From Globisporangium splendens (taxonomy: Eukaryota > Oomycota > Peronosporomycetes > Pythiales > Pythiaceae), in contig VFIW01000003.1 of assembly GCA_006386115.1 (NCBI GenBank), positions 930,001-994,000 of the forward strand: DNA of 64,000 nucleotides, written 5' to 3'. The position numbers were made by a program, and so were the translations under genes. Under the pieces are notes generated by a model. That model saw only the letters and a list, made by a program, of their open reading frames with translations. It was not told the DNA's origin and did no database searches. Shown piece after piece: positions 10,573-20,941 of this stretch (position 1 is its first letter; every line of letters starts with the position of its first letter).

Positions 10573-11682
10573 TTATCTGGAGAACAAGCGATCGAGGAAC
10601 CCCTTTGGCTGGTCAGGCTCCAGAAACTTCATCTCGCGCTGTTCGCCGAGGAAGCGCGCGACAGCGTCGTCGAACGCAGTCGCCGCATTCTCGCCCGTCG
10701 CCGTGATCACTGGTTGGCCCATGTTGGACGACGTCAGCACATGCGCGCTCTCAGGAATCACACCAACCACTGGCAAGCCCAGCATCTCCTCAATGTCCTA
10801 ACGGATAAATTAACAAGACGATTAGAAGTCAGCTATATGCAATGCCGCCACATAACCAAGAGATTAGTAATATTTTACCTCTACGGAAAGACAGTCGTCG
10901 TTCTTGACGCGGTTGGCGTCGTATCGGTTGATGAGCAATCGCTGGTTCACGGGTGCGTGGTTCTCTTGCGCACGCAGCGACTTGCTCGCGATGAAGCCGA
11001 TCATCTTGTCCGAGTCGCGGCACGACGAGATCTCCGGGTTCGTCACGAGGATCGCGTCATCCGCAAAGTACATGGCGTGTCGCGCGCCCGATTCGATCCC
11101 GGCGGGGGAGTCGCAGAGAATGAAATCGTACTCCTTCTTCAGCTCGTCGAGCACTTCCTCCACGCCGTCCTCCGTGAGCGCTTCCTTGTCGCGCGTCTGG
11201 CTGGCTGCGAGAAGCGACAGGTTATCCAAGCGCTTGTCCTTGATCAGCGCCTGGTTCAAGCGGCAGTTCTTCTCGATCACGTGGATGAAATCAAAGATCA
11301 CGCGACGTTCACAGCCCTACATAAGCACACAAACCACACACAGCAGAGCACTCTTAGCACTGTAATCCCTTCATTAACGTTCAACAAGCAGTAAAGCACG
11401 TACCAGATGCAGATCCAAGTTGCGCAGCCCGATGTCAAAGTCGATCAGACACGTGCGGTAGCCGCGGCTCGCGAGTCCGTAGCCAAGACTCGCGGTGACA
11501 GTGGTCTTCCCCACGCCGCCTTTGCCCGACGTCACGACAACCACGCGGCCGGGCTGCTTGCCGTTGGCCGAAGTAGCGTCACCATTGGCCGCTTGTGCCG
11601 ACGCGCGTGTCGTCGAGAAGGACGCGCCCGAGCGACCCCCGCGCAGCACGTTCGCGCGGCAAATTGCGCCTCTCATGCTCAT
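10573..11682 (-). CDS. minD: Septum-site-determining ATPase MinD with organelle-targeting leader
   Basis: Three exons: 11682-11404, 11316-10879 and 10797-10573, with phase-0 introns of 87 and 81 bp, giving 313 aa. Residues 1-45 form an Arg/Ser/Ala-rich leader without acidic residues until its end ([20 protein letters not shown]), typical of mitochondrial import. The mature part is a ParA/MinD P-loop ATPase. It has the deviant Walker [11 protein letters not shown], switch [20 protein letters not shown], Walker B-type [15 protein letters not shown], and a C-terminus ending GFLDRLFSR that could serve as the amphipathic membrane-binding helix. In bacteria MinD with MinC and MinE positions the division ring; Min proteins are known to persist in mitochondria of some stramenopiles. 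The gene is divergent from the hAT-derived gene with 416 bp between starts. Confidence 0.93.
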
Positions 11683-12020
11683 GGTCCCGTGTTCTGTGTG
11701 CTCAAGTGACAAGCTTCGCAATGCCGCACGAATAGTACCCCACTCCCTCCCCTTCGATTCCGATGAGACGAATTGTACCCCATTCGTACCGTAGAAAACG
11801 GTACCTTTGATGATATGTGTACCAGAAAGAGCGGTACATTCAACTTCAACTCCCTCATTTGCTGCAAATGCAATCAAGAAAGGACGGGGTTGAATGTGAC
11901 GAATATGGGGGCGAACAAGAATTCGGGTGCGGGCTTTTCTTGGGGAATGAGAGGTGATCGGAAAGTACGACCCAATGCAGTGGATGAATACGTGCATGTG
12001 CCGATCGTACTGCTGCTGCT

Positions 12021-12040
12021 CCCTCATTCGCACATTTGCG
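12021..12040 (+). promoter_or_regulatory. Oomycete-type core promoter for the hAT-derived gene
   Basis: The sequence CCCTCATTCGCACATTTGCG closely resembles the oomycete initiator (TCATTYY) followed by the flanking promoter region (CAWTTTNYY), with one extra base between. It lies about 60 bp before the ATG at 12099, the usual distance in oomycete genes. Confidence 0.6.
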
Positions 12041-12098
12041 CTGAAGAAAAAGAAACGAGAAGCAAGAACCAAGTCCAGCCTTTCAAGCATCCGAAACG

Positions 12099-15000
12099 AT
12101 GGATCAAGAGGATCTCGTGATGACGAGTCCCAGTACGCCAGCGCTGTCAGCACCGCCACCACTGTCATCTCCAGGATCCGAACTCGCGAACATACGGTCT
12201 GCGAAGACTGCGTCCCGTGCGCTGACATCGATCGTGCGCGCGAAAAGCACAGCTCGTGCGCTTCTAAGCCCGCATCCGCACCAGTATGAACATCGCAACC
12301 ACCAGCTCCACTCGTCGCTGGTGACGCAAGTGTGGAAGTACTACGACAACTCGGGCTACGACATAACGGCGAATGGAGGCGCTGGTCAGCGCTTGAAGTT
12401 GTTGCGCAAGTGCCGATGCCTTTTCTGTGATCAAGTGATGAATGCCTCCCCAGTGAAGATGGCGATCCACATTGCCAACTTGTGCCCTATCGCTGACCCG
12501 TTTGCAAAGCAAGCACTGCGATGCAACAAGACTGACGCCCTCATGACTCGAACGATTGTTAACCCTCAACCGAAGCCTCGCCGACCATACGAACTGATGA
12601 CCGACGATGACTGGCAAGACAAGTTCCTTGGCTCGTGTGTGGAACGAACTGGGTCTACGACAAACCATTCCAGCGAATTTGAACGTGAAGCTGCAAGGTA
12701 TTCTGCTCCTTTAGCTGGAATAGAAGAGATGTCAAGCAAGGTTACCCATGTGTCGCATGTACCATCTTGTACAAGCAACACCCGACGGATCTGTTCAAGT
12801 TTAGGTATGGGCGACGTCGTGAAGCGAGTTGAAGAAATGACAAATGCTACAGCGTGTGAAGCAAGAGCCAGGACCATCACTCGATCTAGTTGTGAAGCCA
12901 CGCAAGCGCACATTGTGCCACTTCACCAAGAACCTCGACGCTCGAATGGGTCACCTGGCACAACATCTCTAATCAAAGTCAATCCTGGCAAGAAAGCGCA
13001 TCGCAAAGGTTCGACCACAATCACGGCGCAGGATGACAAAGAGAATCTCCCTGAGCAAACGACGCGCGCTAGATTTTCGACTGCAAAGAAGCGAAGATTT
13101 GGAAACCCGATTAGTGAAAATGAATGTCAGCAAGAGCAACACGGAAGATACCCCAAGAAGCCTCACGGATCCAAAGAGCCAACCACGAAGCGTTTATTTT
13201 GCGAAGAACCTGTTGACAGACCAAGATGTGATGCGGATTGTGGTAAGTCCGATTTGCAGTTGCTGTCCAATGCCTGCGACACTGAGTCGATGGCGCGCGA
13301 TCTCACGGTTGCGTGCATCCTGGAGAATGTGCCAATGTCTTTTCTGCATAGCACCTCTTTTCACACGGCGGCCCAGCGTCATTGCGCCACCCACGAAATT
13401 GTGAACTTCAAGCAGCTTTCAGATAAAGTTCTTCAGCAGCTGGCGTTGGAAGTTGACGGCGTCGCAGACTCGATGAGGATCTCGTCTTCGGCGCTCACTT
13501 TTATCGTGAAACGAGAATCGCAGAGTGGGTCGTATCGAGCTATGGTTTATCTTGTCAACGACGAGAACGGCAGCATGTTTTTGTCGTACCAACAAAAAGA
13601 ATATCAGATCGTAACGCTCGATGAGACGGAAGACTGGCTAGTCGAAGTCAGAGATCATTATCTCCAAGTGTCAGAGCTGTGCGGTCGATACCTTCACGTG
13701 TGTGTCTCGGACTTCCCAATTGGTCTCCAGAATGACGTGTTTGAAGTAGTTGAGTCCTTGATTGAGTTCAATCGCCTTTTTGGTGGTTGCATGAGCGATG
13801 AACTCAGTTGTTTGCAAATAGACACGCTGGAGTATCTACCCAACGTCGCGAATGTTCTGCGAACTTGTGTCGAGATCTCCATGCTGGTGGACAAAGTTGA
13901 GTGCTTAGCATCCAGACAAATGCCCATGAGTCAGATTCGAATATCGATTCCGAAACCCCGTGACCGCAATATTTACTGCTACGTGCTGGTGTTGAAGCAA
14001 ATGCTGCGAGTTAAAGACGAAGTAATTTCAAGATATCAGAGCGGTCGTGCACTGAAACGAAGTAGGACAAGGAAGACATCGGAGAGTGCAAGTCGCCTGA
14101 AGACCTTACTGAGCTCGATTCAAGACCACTGGCACGCGATTTCCGACACCTTGGATCTACTTGTGCCATTTGCTATCGCGGATTTGTTAAAGGAGAGCGC
14201 ATACGTCAGCTCAAGAAACGCGATCAAGTTGACATCGGGGGTCTTCTTCTGTCTGGAGTTGTGGCTTTTTGTTGTTGTATCACGGACCTCGCTGCTCTCA
14301 GAGATCGAGAAAACGCAATGGACGGAGAAGTTCTCGAGCTACTGTCGAAGTGCGAGAATGGATCACCAGTTGGGGGCGTTGCTACTTGATCCACGGATTG
14401 CAGGGGCAGGGCTCAGTTGCGCAGGCATACGCGCGGGACGTGCTTCCATCATGGCGGTATGTGAGAGAGTAGCTCCACAATTGAATGCTCAAAGCATGGC
14501 CACACAGTTGGCAGACTTTGTCAACAAGACGGGAGTCTTCAGCAGCTGCCAGATTTGGTTGAAGGAAACCATCGCCAATCCGATATCGTTCTGGAGAAGT
14601 ATTGAAAATGCGCCTGAGCTGCGAGGAATTGCTTTGCTCGTGTGCTCCTACACTCCAATCAGTCCAGCGCCTCGAGAACAAGCAACCATTCCAGACGTCG
14701 GCAGTGACCTGGAGCAGAATATCCGGATCGCACAAATCAAGCACCATCTTCGAACTCGAGAAGCAGGCATTTTGGGCTCGACTGCATCCAGTCGATCATT
14801 GGATTTGCTCCGCTTTATCCATCAAGTCGATTCTTCAGGAGAAGACTACAGCAGCGTCGACTTGGGTGGTCAGTTCTTGTCCGAAATGGAGCAATTTCCT
14901 GTGAAGGCGAATGACGACAGCACAGCGCCGCCACATCAATCAATCCTTGAGTCAAGCGAGTTGTACGCAATGTCTTTCCGCTCGTTGATCGATGAAGCCC

Positions 15001-15146
15001 GAGACCAGAGCAGAGAGCACGAGAAACAGGACCAGCCAAGTGAAGCGTGCAAGTATCGTTTGACCGATTTCTCAGACTCTTGGATTGACTGCTCTCATAT
15101 CTCTCTGCAGGCAATTCGAAATGCCATCGGTTGTCTGCTCGTGTGA
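12099..15146 (+). CDS. hAT-transposase-derived protein with BED-like zinc finger
   Basis: Uninterrupted single-exon frame of 1015 aa. At about residues 100-130 a BED-like finger appears ([20 protein letters not shown], then a Cys six residues later). A long disordered Ser/Lys/Arg region follows (about 200-390). From about 400 the order of short motifs follows hAT superfamily transposases: [17 protein letters not shown] (N-terminal RNase H part), [13 protein letters not shown] (the conserved LDPR block), and near the C-terminus [20 protein letters not shown], which resembles the hAT dimerisation domain. The catalytic acidic triad cannot be assigned by eye and looks incomplete. The coding frame is long and intact, with a plausible core promoter and no visible terminal inverted repeats, so a domesticated transposase is more likely than an active element. 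A DNA-binding or regulatory role is inference. Confidence 0.65.
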   Translation: MDQEDLVMTSPSTPALSAPPPLSSPGSELANIRSAKTASRALTSIVRAKSTARALLSPHPHQYEHRNHQLHSSLVTQVWKYYDNSGYDITANGGAGQRLKLLRKCRCLFCDQVMNASPVKMAIHIANLCPIADPFAKQALRCNKTDALMTRTIVNPQPKPRRPYELMTDDDWQDKFLGSCVERTGSTTNHSSEFEREAARYSAPLAGIEEMSSKVTHVSHVPSCTSNTRRICSSLGMGDVVKRVEEMTNATACEARARTITRSSCEATQAHIVPLHQEPRRSNGSPGTTSLIKVNPGKKAHRKGSTTITAQDDKENLPEQTTRARFSTAKKRRFGNPISENECQQEQHGRYPKKPHGSKEPTTKRLFCEEPVDRPRCDADCGKSDLQLLSNACDTESMARDLTVACILENVPMSFLHSTSFHTAAQRHCATHEIVNFKQLSDKVLQQLALEVDGVADSMRISSSALTFIVKRESQSGSYRAMVYLVNDENGSMFLSYQQKEYQIVTLDETEDWLVEVRDHYLQVSELCGRYLHVCVSDFPIGLQNDVFEVVESLIEFNRLFGGCMSDELSCLQIDTLEYLPNVANVLRTCVEISMLVDKVECLASRQMPMSQIRISIPKPRDRNIYCYVLVLKQMLRVKDEVISRYQSGRALKRSRTRKTSESASRLKTLLSSIQDHWHAISDTLDLLVPFAIADLLKESAYVSSRNAIKLTSGVFFCLELWLFVVVSRTSLLSEIEKTQWTEKFSSYCRSARMDHQLGALLLDPRIAGAGLSCAGIRAGRASIMAVCERVAPQLNAQSMATQLADFVNKTGVFSSCQIWLKETIANPISFWRSIENAPELRGIALLVCSYTPISPAPREQATIPDVGSDLEQNIRIAQIKHHLRTREAGILGSTASSRSLDLLRFIHQVDSSGEDYSSVDLGGQFLSEMEQFPVKANDDSTAPPHQSILESSELYAMSFRSLIDEARDQSREHEKQDQPSEACKYRLTDFSDSWIDCSHISLQAIRNAIGCLLV

Positions 15147-15403
15147 GTCGTGATCTTCAAGTTTTGCAGCTTTCACGCAGCGAAAAGATACGTTGATGTG
15201 TTACATGGAGAGTGAGTTTACGATTTAACACATGCATGTGACTCTCCTCAAGCAAAAGGATATGAATTTCATTATGTATTATGATCAAAACAACTTTTTC
15301 TAGAGAACAAATTGACGAAGACGATGGAGGCAGAAAACACAAGGACAAAAGTTACATTTTCTTTTTGTTGCACGCAATGAGCTACGACGCACTTGTTGGT
15401 TAT

Positions 15404-16555
15404 TTACGCGATTTGCGACGCGGTGGCCGACCACGCCGCGACACTGTAGAGCTCATTGATCGCATCCAAATCTCCTTGACTCAAGCCCTTGCGCTGCCCG
15501 ATGGTCTTGGTTCGCGATACGTCGCAGATCGTCTGTGTGGGCTCTACGCAAGTGGTGGAGTCATCGTTCAAGTTGCAAAACTTGGTGCCTTCGGGGACAC
15601 AGTTTTTCGTGACCGTCGAGCTGCAGTAGGTCGGATAACAGAACCCATAGGACATGGGGTAGTGCATCACACTGTCGGGGTCGTACTCTCCGCCGACACT
15701 GACATCGCGTTGCTTCATTTCTGCCCAGAGAGACTGCGAGATGTCATCCCAGAAGACACCGATCTTGCGTCCCGGGTGCTGGTGTTCGTGGTACAGACCA
15801 ATGGAGTGGCCGATTTCGTGCATGGCCGAGCCGTAGTTGGTCTTCAAGTCATCATCGACTTCGAAGCATCGGTCGGCGAGGTTCATGATCTGCGGACCGA
15901 CATCGTTGACGCCGATACTACTGTTGCAATCGCGGCCAGTCGATGGGTGTTTGAAGTCAACGTAGTCGACGCATCCGTCACAGTAAGAGGTGAGCTTCTT
16001 GGATTGGCAGGTACCGATTGGAAGGAAGCGAACGCTGGTGTAGCTTTCGTACACTTTCATCGCGTCGCGGATGTACGACTTCTGGGTCGCCGTGAATGGG
16101 TAGTCCTCGTTGTAGTCGTAGCATACGACACCACCGGCCCATTTGCGCTTTGGGTCGACAACAGCGAGCGACAAGCGGCGCTTCTCACGGCGCTTGGTCT
16201 CTTCGGCGATTTTGTCTTGGAGGACCTTGGCGTCCGGGCACGACACTTGCGTGGCTTCGTCGTGCACTTTTTCGATCAAGTAGCACCCTGCTTGGCCGCG
16301 CGAGCATGCGACGTACGCGTTCTCCGCGTAGTAGTGCAGACTGCGGTGCGGCAGCTTGACGCCGTTGATTACGCAGTCCTGGTCACTGGTGGCCTTATCA
16401 AGAGCACTCAGCTTCGCATCAGCGTCGACAGCAGGCACCTTCCCGCCAACTTGGACGTGGACGCGGATCGTCGACGCCTCCGTGGACGTAGCCGCCGAGA
16501 GCGCGCAGACCACGAGCGCCGCCGCGACAGAGCTCCATCGTTGCCAGCTCACCAT
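15404..16555 (-). CDS. Secreted astacin-family zinc metalloprotease
   Basis: Single-exon gene of 383 aa. The start MVSWQRWS at 16555 opens a clear signal peptide (hydrophobic AAALVVCALSAAT, cleavage near residue 27). A propeptide-like region with several Cys follows to about residue 145. The catalytic domain (about 150-370) carries the full astacin zinc signature HEIGHSIGLYHEHQH, with three zinc-binding His and the catalytic Glu, and the Met-turn SVMHYP. Extra cysteines in CDGCVDY and CYPTYCSS suggest further disulphides. There is no transmembrane segment or extra C-terminal domain. Known activity of the family is endopeptidase cleavage of extracellular proteins; the target is not inferable. 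The frame continues upstream beyond the chosen ATG, but that part lacks a signal peptide. Confidence 0.9.
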   Translation of the reverse strand: MVSWQRWSSVAAALVVCALSAATSTEASTIRVHVQVGGKVPAVDADAKLSALDKATSDQDCVINGVKLPHRSLHYYAENAYVACSRGQAGCYLIEKVHDEATQVSCPDAKVLQDKIAEETKRREKRRLSLAVVDPKRKWAGGVVCYDYNEDYPFTATQKSYIRDAMKVYESYTSVRFLPIGTCQSKKLTSYCDGCVDYVDFKHPSTGRDCNSSIGVNDVGPQIMNLADRCFEVDDDLKTNYGSAMHEIGHSIGLYHEHQHPGRKIGVFWDDISQSLWAEMKQRDVSVGGEYDPDSVMHYPMSYGFCYPTYCSSTVTKNCVPEGTKFCNLNDDSTTCVEPTQTICDVSRTKTIGQRKGLSQGDLDAINELYSVAAWSATASQIA

Positions 16556-18508
16556 TCTGTGCGCTTGAGACCGAATTCCGTTGTAGCGCTTCGCGAGAGT
16601 CACACTGAGTTTCCAAATGGAAAAGAGAGGCAACGCTCGAATTCGATGTGCCCAGCGCGCAGACGACAGCCGGTGAGGCGGCGACGCCAGATGGTGACGT
16701 GATGAACAACTGATAGCACGAGTCCTGAGGATATCGCTGGATCGGGGCGACGCGCGCGACGGAGAGCGAGACCAACACACCCACTCACCCACCCGCTGCT
16801 ACTAATACAACACGGCGGCAACACAGCTCTGTCTGCGTCTGCGACGCCGGTTTTCTACGTGAGCGCCCGGTTTCTTCAACGGCACCTGCCTGATGGCAGA
16901 CAGCATATCACACGCTAACGGTAAACATGCCGCCGCCTTCCTTTACATGCGGACGTGGCGGAACGACTCTTAACGGCACCAAAACGGCCATCACTCTCTC
17001 TGTAGTCAGCAATGCATCTGTAATAACCTCGAATAATTCACACTTGATTGTGCTGTGAAAAATGTCTGCATCGCTTAAATGAATATGCAAATTGTCCTCC
17101 TGTGCAATATTATATCACTGCATAAAATGTATTGGTGGAGGATATTGATTACATAGAGAGTGAGCTGTATGCGCCTCAGAGTAGGACAATAGTGATCAGG
17201 GAGAGAGGGAGAGGAGATCGGTTCGCCAGAAATGGGGCACACGTCCGCAAATCCATATGGGCAATCAGGACGTTTCGTGACGTGTGAACTGACTCCTTAA
17301 TAGATGTTAGTCAGTGAAAAACATGTCGTTGGACGATCAAAATGATGCTTGGGGAATGTATGGCTTTGCAGAGTCGGTCAGTTGCTGTAGATGATCCTAT
17401 GGTGTGCGATGCATTTTCTGTTTGACTGCGAGGGAAATCGATCACGATTCAGCGTGGACACGCCGACGCGATTGCAGCTGATGGATGTTGAGACTTCTTT
17501 CGGTGCTCCATGCCGGGTCCAGTGCGAAACCAAAGTCTCACTGCGCGATTTGGCAAAAACCTAGGAGGTGCTGAAATGATACTTTAGGCATGGCCGTCCG
17601 ATTTGACAGAGAGCGAAGACGTTGATCACGATCCAACGGACAAAATAGTGGACACGAGGAAAGTGATTGCAGCTGACGGGCGAATGTGCATTGAAAGCGA
17701 TCCGTCGATATCGTTTCATGGTGGCGCCAGGTAGAAAATCAAAGTCTCACGGTATCGAAGATACTTTTGGAAGCAACACGACAAGAAGATCGGACTGCAG
17801 TGCTTAAATGGAAAGTTTGGTGGTGACACTTGCGTGTGAAAACAGAAATCTTCAGAGCACTTCGATCGACTGCAGCGTAAAAGTTGATAACGTTTGAGCA
17901 TGGAGCCATCTCAGGCAGACTTCGCTGTGATCGATTATTGACAGTGTCCGTAAAGTACACTGAGAGGTGAGTGCTTGAGTGAAGCGCCATCACGCTACCC
18001 GAATTTGATGGAGATTCATCAGCAAACTCAACTCAAAGCAAACGATGGGGATAGCTACAAGAAAAGAAACGATATATATACCCACACTATATGTTAGAGC
18101 CTCGAGTGCAGCTTTAAAATTGTGATTTTGTTGCATCGAAATCGCAATGAACACCAATCGCTTTTCGGTGCGATTTCAAAATTTACTAATTGCCAAACAC
18201 GGTCAACAGACGCCGTACTTTTGTCCTGAGATTTTTCGAACATGCAAGAGCAGGACCGTCTGGTAATCAGGAACCCCTTCCCCTCGTTCTTCCTAGTCTT
18301 TTCATCACCCTCAAGAATGCAACTGTCCGGTTCACTTGCTCCTTTACCTTATCTCAGTACTCTCTGTTTCTTCTCCCTGCTCTCTTTCTGGAGGCACGGT
18401 GACACCACATCGCATCGAGTGTCTCAAAAGGAAACTGCGGAATTCGCTTCCCGCGTCGCGAAACGCTCACTCACACACACACAAAGTTCGTGTTATTCCA
18501 TCAGCAGT
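16556..18508. other. Gene-free region with a diverged internal duplication
   Basis: No credible coding sequence. Two stretches, about 17440-17550 and 17617-17750, share ordered blocks (GATCACGAT, GTGGACACG, ATTGCAGCTGA, CAAAGTCTCAC) at similar spacing, which suggests an old tandem duplication now heavily diverged, perhaps decayed coding sequence. The first 250 bp hold the upstream region of the astacin gene. Confidence 0.4.
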
Positions 18509-18986
18509 ATGATGCGTGCGGGCTTGAAGAGCGTGGTGCTGGCGGCGGCCGTGCTGCTGGTGGCGGCGACGCATGCGGCCGAGCTGTCGTACCCCAAGTG
18601 TGTGGATGGCGCCTCGGGCTGCTGCAGCTTCGGCAGCGGCAAGATGAAGAGCCCCGGCTACGCCGTGATCCGAATGGACGTCGACACGATCGTCACGTGC
18701 TCGCACGGCAGCCTGCAGTGCTTCGAGGGCAACCCGAACCTGCGCGGCGGGACGGAAGGAAACAAGCAGATCGATTGCCCAGGTGTGTACTTGCTTGCTG
18801 CCATCGCTTGTTCTGTGTAGGGATTAACGCTGTTGTGTATGTTTTGTTTGATCTTGTGTTGTTTGATCAGATTTCCTTGCGTTGGAGGAAGGACGATCAG
18901 AGATTGAGTACTTGGATGGCGAGAAAGTTAAACCGACAACGACGACGACTTCGGAGTCTGGTCCTGGAACCGTCAAGGCTGCGTAA
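18509..18986 (+). CDS. Small secreted six-cysteine protein with Thr-rich tail
   Basis: Two exons: 18509-18782 and 18871-18986, with an 88-bp intron (GTGTGT...TTTGATCAG, phase 1), giving 129 aa. The frame on both sides of the intron is open and ends at GTVKAA. Residues 1-26 form a strong signal peptide (KSVVLAAAVLLVAATHAA). The mature part has six Cys (KC, GCC, TC, QC, DC), compatible with three disulphides, then an acidic segment and a TTTTTSESG tail. There is no RxLR or LFLAK motif, so it is not an RxLR or Crinkler effector. It could be an apoplastic protein or effector, but no family is recognised. Without splicing the frame ends inside the intron after another 17 codons. Confidence 0.7.
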
Positions 18987-19864
18987 ATGAACTGAAATCT
19001 ATCTACGACCGACGCTGAATGCGAAGAGCCCAGTCACTGTCGTCTTCAGTCTTTGCCATCCGTCGCATTCTCTGAAATGCTGCGCTATGGAATATGCGAT
19101 GCGCTTACGAAATGCTCAGGAAGAACAGGGAGTGAAGAAAGAGAAGAGCGAGAAAACACACAAAAAGTAGATGAACAAGTTTGATGTCTATGGATTCCGC
19201 AACGGTGAAATGTATGTATATGTGCAATTGAGGGAACAGCGCTCGTACATTTTCTTCTTCGTGTGTACAGCATTTGCTGTCTTTTCATGCTCTGCTGCCG
19301 GTATGACTTGGATTGTGGATCTGAGCTGACGTTGTCTTTGCATCAAAAGCAAGGAGTGTGCCAACGCTGCACAAGTGGAAATCAGGGCATGACGCATACA
19401 AATTTCAAAGCAAGTTCTTTGCTCAAGCTCGCCACACTGGAAGTCGCTGCGATCCTGCGATCCTCCATTTTCGGCAAAGATGGAAAAGTCGAAGGTGCGA
19501 GTTTTTTTCCAAGAAGCGTCGGAAAATGGCGGGTTCATGTCACAATCAACATGGTGCGCGACGATTGCAACGTCTTCATGCTGAGAAGGAACAACAAAAG
19601 CTTCGCCAATCCGTCGTGGCGTACTGCAACTTGCACGAATGCGATGTGCTGCGCTAATGTGTGCGTAATTGGATCTTTATTGATATTGTCATGCCATGGC
19701 ACTTCTCATCTGGATGGTGCCTATAACGTTGTGTTTCTCTCTCTCTCTCTCTCTATCCTGCCAGACACTTGCTCAGGCACCTATTCATTCGACCAGCTGC
19801 TTTTCCGGTCTACCAGAGGCGGCTTGTGACTTCAGAGGAAAGGGAGTTATTGAGCTGAAGACAC
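18987..19864. other. Intergenic; no supported gene
   Basis: Several overlapping open frames of 99-188 codons lie here, but none has recognisable motifs, and their coding quality is poor (clustered Cys, TC runs). A (TC)n microsatellite lies at about 19737-19756. Confidence 0.4.
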
Positions 19865-20833
19865 ATGGTGGGAATTCCGCAGCTGCGCTATGTGATTCCA
19901 GTATATGCATCCATTTCATCCGTACTCAGCGGCGCCTTCAGTGTGAAACCTCGCGAGACGTCTACCAAGACACCTCACCTGAGGCGCGATCTCAAGATGT
20001 ATACAGTCGACGTCAACTTGCTCTTTGGAACGCCCGAGGGGACCCGAACCTTGCAGCAACTGGAGACAGCTCCGACGATCATAGCGATCTGTGCACTCCT
20101 ACTTGGCAGTGCGCTTTGCTGCGCTGGTGCACGATTTCGCAAGTATTCGACGCTTGTATGCGCATTTCTCGATGGCGCATTGTTCATTTCATGGCTGCTT
20201 CAGAGCTTCTTTCAAGGCGAAGATCAATGGCAAAGCACGATGTCGTGGACGTGTTTTTTCCTGGGAGGCATCCTGCTCTGTCTGACGGTGCTGTGGAGCG
20301 ACACGTTTGGACGGTTCGTGATTGGACTGACCGCAGGATTGCTGCTTGGATTCGGCTGCAACACGACCTTCGGATTGCAAATCCACCCCGAGTATCCTGA
20401 GATGACATTGGTGGGCTTGCTCGTCGTTCTTGGAGCTGCGAGTGGGTTCCTTGCAGCGAAGAGACCTTACTGGGGCGTTATCATCTCGACAAGTTGGATT
20501 GGCGCAAACACGATGGCTTGGGGACTCGGATACTTCGTTGGACAATATCCGAATGGAGCTTCGCTGGCTAAGTTTCGCAATCAAGACAGTCGCCACTCCA
20601 CTATTCCAAGTGTCTGGTGGGGATACTTGGCAGGCACTCTAGTGTGCTTTTTGTTCGGAACCCTGCTCCAGCACTGCGCGAGCGAAGATTGCCATTTCAG
20701 CCAGACACGCGGCGGGGATCGTGACCATTACGTATGTGCGGCAAGTCCAAGACCAACCGAGTTACTCCCTTCGAGGCAGGCAAACTAATTTACCGCTCCA
20801 TAGACGAGCGCAGACAAGATGCAAAGAGCATAG
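19865..20833 (+). CDS. TM7S3/TM198-like (DUF4203-type) multi-pass membrane protein
   Basis: Two exons: 19865-20731 and 20804-20833, with a 72-bp intron (GTATGT...CTCCATAG), giving 298 aa. If unspliced, the first frame ends after nine more codons at 307 aa. Seven hydrophobic segments are visible from about residue 68 onward, for example IIAICALLLGSALCCAGA, FVIGLTAGLLLGFGC, LVGLLVVLGAASGFLAA and WWGYLAGTLVCFLFGTLL. The repeated small-residue helices fit the TMEM198/TM7SF3 domain. A second in-frame ATG at 19997 (MYTVDVNLL) may be the true start, because the first 44 codons look unconserved. The role is unknown; animal TMEM198 is a plasma-membrane scaffold in Wnt signalling, which need not apply here. 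Confidence 0.65.
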
Positions 20834-20941
20834 ACAGCAACAGTAAAACGGTAAGTGATGCTGTGTAGTTACGATTCAGTCAGATCAAAGCATAGACGCC
20901 ACCATGATATGCCCAATCGTTTAAAATCTCCTCCTCCTCTT

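Noticed and set aside
15281..16702. 473-codon plus-strand open frame
   Set aside because: Shadow of the astacin gene, whose minus frame carries the full zinc motif and signal peptide.
19263..19829. 188-codon plus-strand frame before the TM198-like gene
   Set aside because: No motif, Cys clusters and a TC microsatellite translated as Leu/Ser repeats; looks non-coding.
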